In this document: piece by piece, positions 53,502 through 64,000 of the stretch
How the letters are laid out: each line of letters starts with the position of its first letter
How positions within the stretch are numbered: position 1 is the first letter of the stretch
DNA from: Adiantum capillus-veneris
Taxonomy: Eukaryota > Streptophyta > Polypodiopsida > Polypodiales > Pteridaceae
DNA length: 64,000 nucleotides
Assembly (NCBI GenBank): GCA_014529385.2
Contig: CM043969.1
Span: 75,560,676 to 75,624,675, forward strand
Direction of reading: 5' to 3'
Notes under the pieces: model-generated
What the model saw: only the letters and a program-made list of their open reading frames with translations
What the model was told of the DNA's origin: nothing
The model's database searches: none
Made by a program: the position numbers and the translations under genes

Positions 53502-55442
53502 TTGACGGAACTCCTGAAGAAAGGAATGAGGATCGAATGGAAGACCGAGCACGAGTCTAGCTTTGCTAAGCTAAAAGAATTCATGGTCTCAGCTCCTATT
53601 TTAAAGCTTCCAGATTTCAGTAAGGAATTTGAAGTAGCGACCGACGCTAGCAAATTCGCTCTAGGCGGAGTTCTTACTCAAGAAGGAAGACCGGTGGCAT
53701 ATACTTCGCGAAAGCTGAGAGATCATGAGAAGAACTATCCTACTCATGACTTGGAACTTTTAGCAGTTATTCATGCACTGAAGTTATGGAGAAATTATCT
53801 TCTTGGGCGCAAGTTCCAGCTGGTTACAGACTACAAGAGCTTAAAATGGATTTTTACTCAACCTATCCTCAATATGCGACAACGACGATGGATAGAGCTA
53901 TTACAGGAATATGACCTTGATATAAAATATAGATCAGGGAAGGAAAACGCAGTTGCAGATGGTCTTAGCCGAAAATCCTTTCTCGGAGCTATCTCTATTC
54001 CAAATAATCCTATCTGGGATAGAATCAAAGAAGCATCTTTGGTAGATCCAGAGTACCAACGTATAGTATCACTAGTTCAGCAGAATAAGATGGCTGAAGC
54101 TAAAGATTACTCCCTTATGGGAGGATGTCTTTACTACAGACATAGACTCTGTGTACCCAGAGACCCAGCTCTAAAGAAGGCTATTCTGTATGAAGCACAT
54201 GATAGCCCTACATCCGGACATCCAGGCTATGCTAAGACTCTTCATGCCGTCAGGAGGAGTTATTTTTGGTCTGGAATGAAAGGGGACATACTTCGCTATG
54301 TGAGGCAATGTCTTTCTTGTCAACGAATAAAGGCCGAAAGAATCAAGTTACCAGGGCAACTTCAACCTCTTGACATACCCCAGATGAAGTGGGAATGCAT
54401 CAGTATGGATTTTGTTACGGGATTACCTTCCACAGGAGGTTATGATTCTGTTTTCGTGGTTGTTGATATGCTCACAAAAGTGGCTCATCTAATACCCGTA
54501 AAGACGACCTTTACTGCTTCAGATGTTAGTCGGGTATTCATCAAGGAGATTTTTAGGTTACATGGTCTACCCAAGCGTATCGTCAGCGATAGAGATGCCA
54601 AGTTTACATCAAAATTTTGGATCTCTCTTTTCCAATCTATTGGGTCACAATTAGCCTTCAGCACAGCGTATCATCCGCAGACTGACGGGCAAACCGAAAG
54701 AGTTAATCAAGTCATCGAGGACATTCTCAGAGCCTATTGTTCACAAGAGCCAAAGAAGTGGTTACAATATCTACCTTTGGTGGAGTTTGCTTATAATTCT
54801 TCCGAACACAAAAGCATTGGAATGTCACCTTTCAAAGCTCTTTATGGACAGGACTGCTTAGCACCGCTGAACTTCTCAGATCCGACCATCAGGGTAGAAG
54901 CTTCTAGGAAGATGCTAGAGGATATGGAAGCACAGACTAGAGCTATTCGCCAGGACATTCAGGCAGCTCAGGATAGACAGAAGCACTATGCAGATAAGAA
55001 TCGTTCGGAAAGGACTTTCAAAGAAGGGGATAAAGTTTTTCTGCGAGTCCGACCAAAGAAAAGTAACTTATCACTAGACAGATATAAGAAGCTTAGCCCA
55101 AGGTACTGTGGACCATTCGAGATCATTAAGGTTGTGAGTGACCAAGCCTACAAGCTAAAGTTACCTGCAAACTTGAAGGTTCATGATATGTTCCACGTCA
55201 GCTTACTCAAACCCTATGTTCCTAACCCTGATCAATTTTTGGACTCAGATCAGATAGTCATGCCAGCACAAGGAGTTCTCGAACTCCAACCTGACTATGT
55301 ACTTGAAACAAGAGAAAGGAAATTACGCAATAGAACTATCACGGAGCATCTGGTAAAGTGGAAGGATTACCCAGAAGAAGATGCAACTTGGGAGGACGAA
55401 CCAACGCTCATAAAAGATTACCCAGACACATTCTTGAGATGA
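53502..55442 (+). CDS. RNase H, integrase and chromodomain of element D
   Basis: A 646-codon open frame. RNase H at residues 40-160: FEVATDASKFALGGVLTQEG, THDLELLAVIHALK, VTDYKSLKWIF, GKENAVADGLSR. Integrase: zinc-binding HDSPTSGHPGYAKT and CLSC; core acids in SMDFVTGLPST, IVSDRDAKFTSKFW and TDGQTERVNQ (complete D, D, E set). C-terminal chromodomain in the last 50 residues: YVLETRERKLR, EHLVKWKDYPEEDATWED, with the usual aromatic positions. Ends just before the polypurine tract. Intact here, but the upstream RT is broken. Confidence 0.9.
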   Translation: MTELLKKGMRIEWKTEHESSFAKLKEFMVSAPILKLPDFSKEFEVATDASKFALGGVLTQEGRPVAYTSRKLRDHEKNYPTHDLELLAVIHALKLWRNYLLGRKFQLVTDYKSLKWIFTQPILNMRQRRWIELLQEYDLDIKYRSGKENAVADGLSRKSFLGAISIPNNPIWDRIKEASLVDPEYQRIVSLVQQNKMAEAKDYSLMGGCLYYRHRLCVPRDPALKKAILYEAHDSPTSGHPGYAKTLHAVRRSYFWSGMKGDILRYVRQCLSCQRIKAERIKLPGQLQPLDIPQMKWECISMDFVTGLPSTGGYDSVFVVVDMLTKVAHLIPVKTTFTASDVSRVFIKEIFRLHGLPKRIVSDRDAKFTSKFWISLFQSIGSQLAFSTAYHPQTDGQTERVNQVIEDILRAYCSQEPKKWLQYLPLVEFAYNSSEHKSIGMSPFKALYGQDCLAPLNFSDPTIRVEASRKMLEDMEAQTRAIRQDIQAAQDRQKHYADKNRSERTFKEGDKVFLRVRPKKSNLSLDRYKKLSPRYCGPFEIIKVVSDQAYKLKLPANLKVHDMFHVSLLKPYVPNPDQFLDSDQIVMPAQGVLELQPDYVLETRERKLRNRTITEHLVKWKDYPEEDATWEDEPTLIKDYPDTFLR

Positions 55443-55464
55443 TGACATCTCAAATTTTTTCACG

Positions 55465-55474
55465 TTGGGGAGGT
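55465..55474 (+). other. polypurine tract of element D
   Basis: ttggggaggt directly before the 3' LTR. Confidence 0.75.
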
Positions 55475-58229
55475 TGTAAGGTCTCTAACCCCGATCAAAA
55501 GGAGCACCCTTGTACCATGAAATAATCATAATGGAATAAGTTACTATTTTTAGCAGTTTTCCAGATTCTGTCAGTGCCATGATGTTTAGAATCTTATAAA
55601 GCTTCAACATGTGAATCAAAATAATTTTTGTGAAAATTTTCCAAAAATAGTAAGTTTTTGGTCACCCGACCCGTCCAGTTTTGATCGTCTCGAAAAACTG
55701 CACCCGTACCCCAAATTTGAGAAAAATGCATTTTTGGACCCAGGGGGCTGCTAAATATGGCAGGTACTCGGGCCAGTACGCCTTAGTTAGAGCTTCGTAT
55801 GGCAATTTACAGCATCAAAATCCGATTCGTATGACCCGTTTTAGCCTAAAACCAAACTTTCACAAAATTGTCCGGGAGGCACTAGGGGCCCGAGGCTGTG
55901 TGGGAACAGGTCCCAGCCCACTCCAGACGTGCTTTAGCAGCTAGGGGGCGCCCTCTTGCTTTGTGGGAGTCTTGGGAAAGCTGCCAAGCCTGCAACTCAG
56001 TCTCAGAACCAGTTAACCAAGCCAACCTGACAATTGGTGGGCAGAGAACTGGACCTGCCATGCTTAACTGGAGAAGCTCCCAGATGCATTTAGCAACCCA
56101 GATCGATTTTCAGCCTGTAGGAGCCTATTTAAAGACCTGCACACACACACACACAAACACACACACTTATGATCACACACACACACACACAGTGCATACA
56201 CACACACACACATACATTGGGGAGGTGCTGCCGAATCACACACCTATTGAAGAAGAAGCTATGAGGGAGGTGCTGCCGATTAGATCAGAAAATCGAGAAG
56301 ATTACCAGCTCTTAATCACGGTAACGACAGTTTAATTAATGCCATCTGAAAATCCCTTTCTCTACCATCAAAATTTCTCGTACATTATGCCTATTCCTAG
56401 CCGAAAATCTCTATGACTACTCTCTAAATTCTCCTTATTCGTACTCTATTATGTAATCATCATTCCATAGCTGAATTATCAGCCATTCTTCACTCTCGAT
56501 TAATGATTAGAGCATAATTATCAGAATCTTCTCTCTCTAGATAGCATAGTAATTAATCGGTAAGCTAGTATTTGTGCAGATTGAAGAGAATCACTATTGT
56601 AATCACTCATTAACATTGTAGCTTAATTGAATTCATTTCTCTTATGCATTAAGACGTAATTAAGGAGAAATTAATCGGTCAATAAGTCTCTCAGAATTGG
56701 TTTTTCCTCACACATATGCATAGGGTAAATCTGCATCATCTAATTGTTAGGAAATAGTTTAATCATACTTAATCCAATTCTCTGGTAATTCCAATAGTGA
56801 AATCCTAATTATTCTTGATCATGTAAGCCGAATAATTATCTTAGAGCCGGTTCCCATAGGATTATGTGCCATCCTTAATGATTACTTTATGAAAGAAATC
56901 TAGACTCTCATATAGGAGGGTTAATTGATGTCACTAATCTACCCATTGGACTGTTATGATGCTTGTGAACCTTCGCTCTTTCTCCAAGCTAATCATTTAA
57001 AGTAGTGAGAAATGGCCCCGGTTAAGAGGACGCGCTTCGGTGGTGCCCATGATCGCGAGGCAGGAACGAGCAATGTCGATGGGAAGGGGAAGGCTCCCAT
57101 GGAGGAACAAATACCGGCCATCTCACGGGCCATCGATGAAGAAGTGGAAGAGGTAGATCATATTTTTTATTCAAGTTGTTTAAATTAACATTGTATACGC
57201 TAGTTAGGAATGCTCATATCCCCAAACATGTTGGAGAAATCCGATGGAAACCTCGGCATTGAAATCATTGTACATTAAGTTCTAAAGTAGGAAGGTAATG
57301 TTTGATGGGTATGTTGTTTGCAATAGGAAAGAATGTCTGCTATGAAAAATTTAGCTCAGCATGTTCATTTTATTTCCAATGTTGAATCAGTCCTGACCCT
57401 CGCTACTGATCACAGGGGACAGAGTTCCTCGTTAAGGGCTCTTGAATCCACGACTTGCTTTCTATGCGGTGGATACCCACGACTTGCTTTCTATGCGGTG
57501 GGAACCCACGTCTTGCTTTCTATGCGGTGGGAGTGTCCATGACGTGCTTTCTATGCGGTGGACATACCTAGTTGTACGGGTAGCTAGGCGACAACGGGAG
57601 GAGTGAACTCTCGCTGGAGGGGGGATGTTGTACCTCCAAAACATTGGAACTTTTATGAATAAGTTTGAGTAGAATTTTTACTAGAATTCTGTCTTGGTGT
57701 TGTTTGCAATACTGGTTGAAGAGCTGTTTTAACGAACCATGTGATTCGGAATTAAACAAGGAATATCTATGTTGAACAACCTTTGTGGTAGTAATTAGGT
57801 CACACGAGGAAGTGTGAGTGTGGGGGTGGAAAGTGGGGGCTTGGCTCGGGTTGCCAATGCCTACGAGATGGGTGGTCCCGATTGGTCGGGAACTCTCTGT
57901 CCCCATAGTGCTTACTCGATATTGGTATTACTCATTGCCCCTAGAGCGGCGAATCCTCGAGAGTACGTGCCTTTGAAACATGGGGAAAAACTCGGGGTTT
58001 CTCTCCTCTTGGAAGGTGGGTCTTAGGATCGCTAGATAGTTAAGTACGCTTCCCCTGCGAGGTGGAGCTAGATCTCGTTGCTAGTAGGCTCGAACTCGAC
58101 TCACTTTGTGATGAGAGATCGTCTGCTAGTTGAACCCTGAACCATTTTGTTTGCTTCCGCTATAGATCTAGTGGCCACCAGGTTTACCATCAGATCCGTT
58201 GTTTGATACGACGGGGTGGGGACCTCACA
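55475..58229 (+). repeat. 3' LTR of element D
   Basis: Near-identical to 47570-50347. It lacks about 20 bp present near 48374-48396 in the 5' LTR and has a slightly longer CA tract. Confidence 0.95.
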
Positions 58230-58234
58230 TTTAC

Positions 58235-59028
58235 AATGATGTTGCTAGGTATAAGCGCACGCTTCCAACAGAAAAGGAGTTCATGGAAGTGCAAAAAAAC
58301 CTAGGGATTGAAGAAATGGGTAAGGCAAGCACTTCTTCATCATCTTTGGCCTCAACCTCCAATGCACCCACTGGAGGTCAGGGCGGCATCAACCTATGGA
58401 ATGAGGACTTACTTGAGGAAGATGAAAACCAGAAGGTAATCTTTTTTTTTTTGCCTTACCTTTTTGGTTTCTACTTATCTCATTTCATAACTTTAATTTG
58501 TTGCAGTTGGTGGTCTATGATGATACCTTCATTCCTCGCCCTCGTGGACGAGGCATGGGAGATTTAGGGAAGAATTCCTCTCTCGGCCAATACTTAAAGA
58601 ATCCTAAGTATCCGAGTTTTTTGGTCTTCTATTCGTCCTTCTCCAATGACAACGCGGAGCTACCCTTGATGACGTTGAAGACACTTTCAAGATATTTAGG
58701 AGGGGCCGTCATTAGGTGGAACGCAGATAAAATAATTCTGTTAGAAAAAAAGGCCGCATTGTATATGTTTGGCCAAGGGCAAGGAATGTATGGTTTGTGT
58801 AGTCGCTATTTTTTGACCCAAGCAACATATGGTTTGGCATGCGGAATCACTGACCATGTGCAATTACTAGAGTATTACAAGCATGCTATGTTTCGCAATA
58901 AACAACCAATTGCGCATCTGCCTACTGAAGAAATGTCTCTTGTGGCGTGGAGGTGGAGACAAATGTACTGTCGACAAACGAGCTGCAGGACTAGGTTGCA
59001 AAAGACCAAGGCAAGAAGAAGACGATAA
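58235..59028 (+). pseudogene. unknown gene 2 of element T, 3' part
   Basis: Continues 46794-47569 beyond element D. First exon to 58435 (YNDVARYKRTLPTEKEF, a Ser-rich stretch, NLWNEDLLEEDENQK). Intron 58436-58506 (GTAATC...TTGTTGCAG, 71 bp, phase 0). Last exon LVVYDDTFIPRPRGRGMGDL, ALYMFGQGQGMYGLCSRYFL, TEEMSLVAWRWRQMYCRQ, with a basic C-terminus (KTKARRRR) and a stop at 59026. No domain recognised. The regular exon structure argues for a real cellular-type gene carried by T. Confidence 0.6.
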
Positions 59029-59238
59029 CACACAGCAGGCAAAAAGGCTAGAATATTTTATAACTTTTCCTAACAAAGATGAAGAATAGAGAAGCTCTAA
59101 TCTCTGTTGTCGATGCCAAAAAATAGTACATTTTCTATCAAAACAATGAGTACATTATGTTTTTCACTTTTGTGACTGGTTGTCTTCTCTTGGCACAAAA
59201 AATTATATTGTGTTACAGTGCGCTATCTTTAGGAAGTC

Positions 59239-62200
59239 TCAAACAACTTGGGTCGGAGTTGTCCAAGTTTTTCCAATGTGTTCTTTTTGAAGTTGCCACT
59301 CTGCATGTCGCGATGCAGAAGAAGATGCCTCCCATATTTCCTTCTTCCGTCGTTTGCTTGCTAATCTCATTGCTTGGCCAATCTGACTGTCTTTGATACA
59401 TTCCTTTTGGTGCGTTCTATGCATAAGTTTTCGATAAGTCCATTGATGTAGTTCCTCCAAACTGTTGGCTTTGTTTGCACCACCTCCGTGATGAGTGTGG
59501 CTGAAATAGCCAGTACGGGCTTGGTATTGAGTTTTCTCCATACCTCGTGTAGACCATATAGCCAAGCTACCATACTGCCTAGCAAACCAAGGTATGTGGT
59601 TGCATATGATATGCTGCAAAAAAGACAGCCTATTGTTTATATGTAAATATATAATCACAATTTTATCAAATAAATTAATATACCATGTAATGAGTTATGT
59701 GTTGATTTGTCCATGCAACTATGAAAGACCTGTGGAAGGTCTCCAGAGCGTCTTGAAACAATGTATAGTTAGTATCTCTCCAAGTATTGAGCTCACAAAA
59801 CTTGAATATGGAATCCAAACTTTTCCACACGTTCGCTTTGCGAGTCCTTGCTACACCATTGTCTGCGTGGTCAACCACTGCATTGTGCAGGTTTCTCCAC
59901 CGGTTATATCTCAATGTCAACCTTTCCTGAGCACTTTGGCTTTTGCGTTGTCTGCCACTTGTTGGCATCGACAAGAAGAGACGGGCTTTCACACCGCCAA
60001 TAGACAACTTCTTTGGCACATTTCGACCATTCTTAGACCTCTTCTCGTCCTGCTCTATTTTCACATGTCCTCCATGCAAGTCCATATCTGAGAAAATTGT
60101 TTCCAATGATAATATAGCCCTTTGTTTTCCTGATGCTGGCCGAGTGAACCAAGAAAAATAAATGTACAGAAACATAAGTTTCTCAATGATTCTGCAGAGT
60201 GCATGCATCGTGCAAATATGTACTCTGGATAGTGGAATATCCAACACTGGGCGGAAGTTAAGGTCCTGCAAGTGCTTGTCCGGTGCTCTCCTCCAATTTC
60301 TTTTTTCAAGACCAATGACTCCTCCCATGCAATACAAACAAGGGCTTTTACTTGTTGCTCCTTTTGAGATGTTGTACATACACTTTAGGGTTTTGAGATC
60401 TCCAGTCATATGCCACTCTACTGTGTATGAACCCATGCCTAATACATCGAGTGTCTTTCCATTTCTCTGTTCGCTTATGACTTCAAGAATACTTGTTTGA
60501 TGGAAAACCCAGTTAAGAATATCGAAATTCTCTGCAGGCACCTGAAATGGGAAAACCAAACCAATCAAATAAAACATGTATAACCTTTTTTTTAAGCAAA
60601 AACTTGTTGATATCAAACCTTGAATGTGGCTAATAAGAAAATATTGTTTTCGGATTGCACACTAAAGTTTCTAGGGTCGTCTGAAGCAATGCTTTCATCT
60701 AATGCTTTATTCATAAGTGTTACTGTGACACGCTCAACCTTTGTCTCTTTCACTAGCTCGCACTCATCCAGTTTAAGCACAAACTTCAAAACTCCATTTA
60801 ATTCCTCTTGAGAAACCTCAAACAATTGAACAATATATGTCTACAAAGCTACTAAATCATAAAATATATTATTGTATTTGTCATAGACCACTTCCTCTGC
60901 TGATGGCGATTTGTACATTGCTTCAATGTGAAAGGAGTGCCCAATGTCCGAAGCACTTCCTGGTTGACCTCCAGTCTTGTCTTTCGAATGGAGAAAGGAT
61001 TTGGCAGCAACGTGTGCTTGAGATTGAACTTTTTACTTTGTTGCTGCATAGTTCTGTAAACAGAAAATTAAGTAAATCGACTATTTTCAAGTTTTCAAAT
61101 GCTACACATATCCAATATACCTAAAAATTACAGACATTTGATTTGATAGGTGAAGACAATTGATTCAAACACCAGACATACGTAAAAATTGCAGAATAAC
61201 CTTTGTTGGATATTCCGGCTTCATCCAGAATTGACTGAACATCACGTGTTTGGAGTTGATTTTGTTTCAAAAGAGTGTCAAGTTGCTTAGCAACAATCTT
61301 GCAGTAGCACTTATCGTCCAAAAGTCCGGCGACATCTTTGCGTTTTAGTATGAGACCATAAGGAATTGACGAAGTTGGTGTGTTGCTGTCAATATTTGAC
61401 TGAGGATGTAGCAACGATCTAAGCATAAATATGAAAAGTAAGATATAAAACTACAAATGTAAAGATGAATTAAACATGCTTGAATGATAATCTTACTTGA
61501 TTACTTTAACCCTCTTCTTCAAACCCCCAGAACCAACCTTCAGCTGTTCAATGTCTCGTAAGCGTCGTTCTCTTAACCGAGGACCCAAGATAGTATTTTT
61601 TTGTCTGAGATCTTGCGTGAGCTGCGTGATGATTTCATCCTTGCCTTTCAGTTGCTGAGCGCACTCTGTCACAGTTTGCTTCAAGCAAAAGTTTTCTTTG
61701 TGTGCAAGGTCTCTCTCAAGCTTAAGAATATCACTTCTGGCCGCCAAATGCTTGGTGTAGCCATATAAACCAGAATAACCGTCTCCTATGTAGTTCAGCA
61801 CTGACGTTATGTTTCTGAACGGTGGAGTTGAGTTGGTGATAGGATGCTCAGGATACATCTTGCCATCCACCCAAAGATCGACGCATTTTTTACCTTGAAA
61901 TATGAAGTTCTCTTTTGAAGCTTCGGAAAGGATGCCTCGCTTATTCTTCTTCTGGAGGGGCTCGTATTCTCTGGACAGTTCGATATGCATATGATACACA
62001 CCGTTTTGACTCCTCGTCTGAGTTCTGTGTGAAAATGATATTGACATTAAGACGACTTGGTGAATGAGAAAGCTCAAAACAGAGGAGAGCGCAAGAGTGG
62101 AGCAAATGGAAGAGAGCTCAAGGGAAGAGACTGCGCGCAGGCGGAAAGCAAGAGAGACGCGAAACTGAGGAGAGGAATAACATTCAATGCACCTCGTTGA

Positions 62201-62277
62201 GCGTCAAATCTTAGTTTTGAAAAATCCAAAAGATTGAGATAATCGGCGTTCAATTCGGAGCCGTCGTATGTTATCAT
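59239..62277 (-). pseudogene. putative transposase-like gene of element T
   Basis: Minus-strand gene near the right end. Exons by eye: 62024-61497 (coiled-coil, about residues 110-165), 61418-61132, about 61053-60889, 60840-60619, 60541-59684, 59613-59239; an ATG exon may lie at 62277. Phases agree at the 61497/61418, 60619/60541 and 59684/59613 junctions; others are uncertain. The 286-codon exon has an acidic motif HMTGDLKTLKCM, a CxxC (CLYC) and VHICTMHALCRIIEKL; the last exon reads HIPWFARQYGSLAIWSTRGM then EKTQYQAR. This spacing of Asp, CxxC, paired His and a late Glu resembles RNase H-fold transposases with a zinc-binding insert. The match is by pattern only. Position inside TIRs supports it. 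Confidence 0.5.
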
Positions 62278-62425
62278 TGTCTGAACACTTTTTGAGAGTT
62301 TTAATAAACGTACCCCCCAAATCTGATATCCGAGTTTTTTTTAAAGTGAATATCAAAAATAAAATTAGGGACTTTTTATTATCTCTCTCTAAGCTGACCT
62401 GACATTTCTTACAAGGCCCATTTTT
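62278..62425. other. right subterminal region of T
   Basis: Non-coding; upstream of the candidate transposase gene. It contains attagggactttttattatc and ctctctctaag, which mirror the left subterminal sequence (ggactttttggcgttagagagag) in inverse orientation. Confidence 0.5.
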
Positions 62426-62426
62426 T

Positions 62427-62446
62427 AGTCCAAACTTTTCCTAATG
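62427..62446 (-). repeat. right terminal inverted repeat of T
   Basis: Exact complement of the left 20 bases, ending cctaatg. After it B resumes with tccaagtag. Confidence 0.9.
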
Positions 62447-64000
62447 TCCAAGTAGTTTTTCAAGCTATGAGAGAATAAGCTTTTTATCAAGCTTTTTTCA
62501 ACCTTTGAGAGAGAATAAGCTTTTTATCAATCAAAAGAAGAGTGGATTTTTCCTTCAAGAGATTCAATACTTAGGTCACATTCTCTCTCAAGATGGTATC
62601 CGTATGGATCCATCAAAGTTGGAGGTAATAAAAGCATAGCCTAATAATCTTACACGACTTAAAAAAGAAGAACTTTATGTACTCATGGACTGCTAAAGAG
62701 CAAAATGCTTTTGACAAGCTCAAAGAGAAGCTTACATCCCAACAAGTGCTTATGCTTACGGCTCTCTTAAAGCCATTTGAGGTCCAATGTGATGCTTGTG
62801 GTGATTGCCTTGGAGCAGTCTTGCTTCAAGAAGGACATGCTATAGCATATGAGAGCCGAAGGCTCAATACCAATGAACGGGTCTTGGACATATATGAAAA
62901 AGAGGTTTTAGATTTTCTACATGCCCTAGACACATGGAAGTACTATCTATTGGGGACTCCGTTTATTTTGCGTACACACCACAAAAGTCTCAAGTACTTC
63001 ATGACGAAAACCAAGCTCTCCGACAAACAAGTGAGGTATGCAAATTTTCTTTCACAATTTAATTTTCATATTGCTGGTAAGCACAATCAAGTGGCCAATG
63101 CACTATCACGACAATCGAGAGTAAATGTGGTGTCTATAGCAACTCACAATGATCTATCTTCCATGATAGATGAGTACGCTACTGACTAAATACATTATGC
63201 TAGTCCTTGCTTAGAGAAGAAAGAGGAACCATTCACCTTGCAGGATGGTCATCTTTTCCATGGAAACAAGCTATGTCTTACTCACTCCCTTCGTGAGAAA
63301 GTCATGTGTAAATCCCATGCTCCTCCCTATGCGGGGCATCGAGGGATTCAACCTACTCTTCGAGGAGTAGAAACATACTCCTATTGGACTATCATGAAAG
63401 TGAACATACAAGAGTATGTTTCAAAATGTGTGATATGCCAAAAGACCAAGTATGATAGAGAGAACCAACTTGGATTACTCCAACCATTGGCCATATCTAA
63501 TTCGCCATGGGAAAGTATATCCATGGATTTTATCTTTAGATTATCCAAGACTATCCATGGGAATATGAGAATATGTACAATCGACAGGTTTAACAAGCAA
63601 GCATACTTTATTCATGTCAAAAAGACTATTAAGACACATCAAATGGCAACTCTCTGCATATCTCAGATTTTCAAACACCATGAATTGACAACATCCATCG
63701 TGTCAGATAGAGATCCTAGAATGACCAGTAATTTTTGAAAAGGTCTCTTTGAAAATCTATGTGCAAGAGTAAATTTCTCTTCAACATATCACCCACAAAC
63801 AGATGGCCAAAGTGAGATAGCCAATCTTATGATACTCGATCTACTAAAGATTTATGTTATAGAAGTAAATCAACGCTCACAATGGAAAAACTACTTACCT
63901 CTTGTAGACTATACATACAATAATAATGTACATACTTTTGCACGAAAAGCACCCTTTGAAATCATTAAGGAAAGACATAAAAGCCCCTTGCTACTTAAAG
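62447..64000 (+). pseudogene. element B: RT end, RNase H, integrase (runs off the window)
   Basis: Resumes RT in register (SGFFLQEIQYLGHILSQDGI, 62540-62600) after a short local duplication of gagagaataagctttttatc. RNase H in one open frame 62677-63189: FEVQCDACGDCLGAVLLQEG, IYEKEVLDFLHALDTWKYYL, GKHNQVANALSRQ. Integrase from 63238: HAPPYAGHRGIQPTLRG and CVICQ (zinc-binding), SMDFIFRLSKT, IVSDRDPRMTSNF, a stop at 63736, then STYHPQTDGQSEIANLM with the Glu. Truncated by the window end; chromodomain and 3' LTR not seen. Confidence 0.85.

Larger units (their letters stand above)
47570..58229 (+). mobile_element. Ty3/gypsy chromovirus D, full length, very long LTRs
   Basis: LTRs 47570-50347 (2778 bp) and 55475-58229 (2755 bp), TGTAAGGTCTC...GACCTCACA; target duplication tttac at 47565-47569 and 58230-58234. 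Primer site for tRNA-Met, an extra open frame, gag, protease, RT, RNase H, integrase, chromodomain, polypurine tract. The LTRs differ only by scattered substitutions and small indels, making D the youngest element here, in line with its being innermost. The gag start and RT are frameshifted, so it is not autonomous. Confidence 0.95.
41380..62446. mobile_element. element T: 21-kb TIR transposon with H3-like/Ulp1 cargo
   Basis: Both ends carry the same sequence in opposite orientation: CATTAGGAAAAGTTTGGACT at 41380 and its complement ending at 62446. Similarity continues more weakly inward (ttagagagagaat on both sides). The target in B, read from element A at 10890, is aacatc|tccaagtg, so the flanks join without duplication. 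Without element D it measures about 10.4 kb. It carries at least four intron-containing genes, none a retrotransposon gene. It is clearly a DNA element by structure; the superfamily is not identified. Confidence 0.8.
20392..64000 (+). mobile_element. Ty3/gypsy element B, host of nested insertions; runs off window
   Basis: Same family as A. Its own sequence is 20392-21405 and 26985-27281 (5' LTR), 27282-29294 (primer site, gag, protease start), 40449-41379 (protease end, RT start), and 62447-64000 (RT end, RNase H, integrase). Insertions are the copia element at 21406-26979, element C at 29295-40443 and element T at 41380-62446. Each junction rejoins in register when compared with element A. 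The 3' LTR lies beyond the window. Confidence 0.85.

Noticed and set aside
41380-62446. Helitron
   Set aside because: T has true inverted terminal repeats and no TC...CTRR ends, no insertion between A and T, and no Rep/helicase motif seen.
41380-62446. Mutator-like element (because of Ulp1)
   Set aside because: No 9-bp target duplication is visible at the junctions and no MuDR-type transposase motif was seen. Not fully excluded: the duplication could have been lost.

Overview
This is a window of plant nuclear DNA made almost wholly of transposable elements. The evidence for a plant is Ty1/copia and Ty3/gypsy (chromovirus) LTR retrotransposons of plant type, primer-binding sites for initiator tRNA-Met and tRNA-Asp, large (CT)n/(CA)n microsatellites and a miniature inverted-repeat element. 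I see no intact ordinary host gene and no tRNA or rRNA gene. Nearly every coding region is broken by frameshifts or stops. All boundaries below were read by eye.

Layout. 1-7086: non-coding DNA with tandem duplications, a dispersed repeat family (called R1 here) and microsatellites. 7087-18962: decayed gypsy element A, whose 3' LTR is split at 12863-18739 by a minus-strand chromovirus E (151-152 bp LTRs, TSD tccac) that contains an inverted gag segment. 18963-20391: flank related to 3300-5840. From 20392 to beyond the window end: gypsy element B, same family as A and the host of all later insertions. Its 5' LTR holds a Tork/TNT1-like copia element (21406-26979, TSD caagg). Its protease holds element C (29295-40443, TSD ttgag), an LTR element with gag and protease but no visible reverse transcriptase, whose leader carries an array of 24-bp perfect palindromes. 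Its reverse transcriptase holds a 21-kb element T (41380-62446) bounded by terminal inverted repeats. T in turn contains a foldback MITE with the same ends (43196-43646) and a young chromovirus D with about 2.75-kb LTRs (47570-58229, TSD tttac). B resumes at 62447.

The most unusual content is element T. Without D it is about 10.4 kb and carries intron-containing genes that are not retrotransposon genes: a minus-strand gene joining a histone H3-like N-terminus and histone fold to a Ulp1/C48-type cysteine protease domain; a minus-strand gene near the right end with an acidic/CxxC/His pattern that could be a transposase; and two plus-strand genes I do not recognise, one of them split by D. Comparison with element A gives the uninterrupted target sequence and shows no target-site duplication for T. 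The family assignment and the function of the H3-Ulp1 protein are inference; the sequence features are visible.

The second unusual signal is the palindrome array of element C (30794-32493), where a self-complementary 24-mer is better conserved than the surrounding degenerate 124-159 bp repeat unit.
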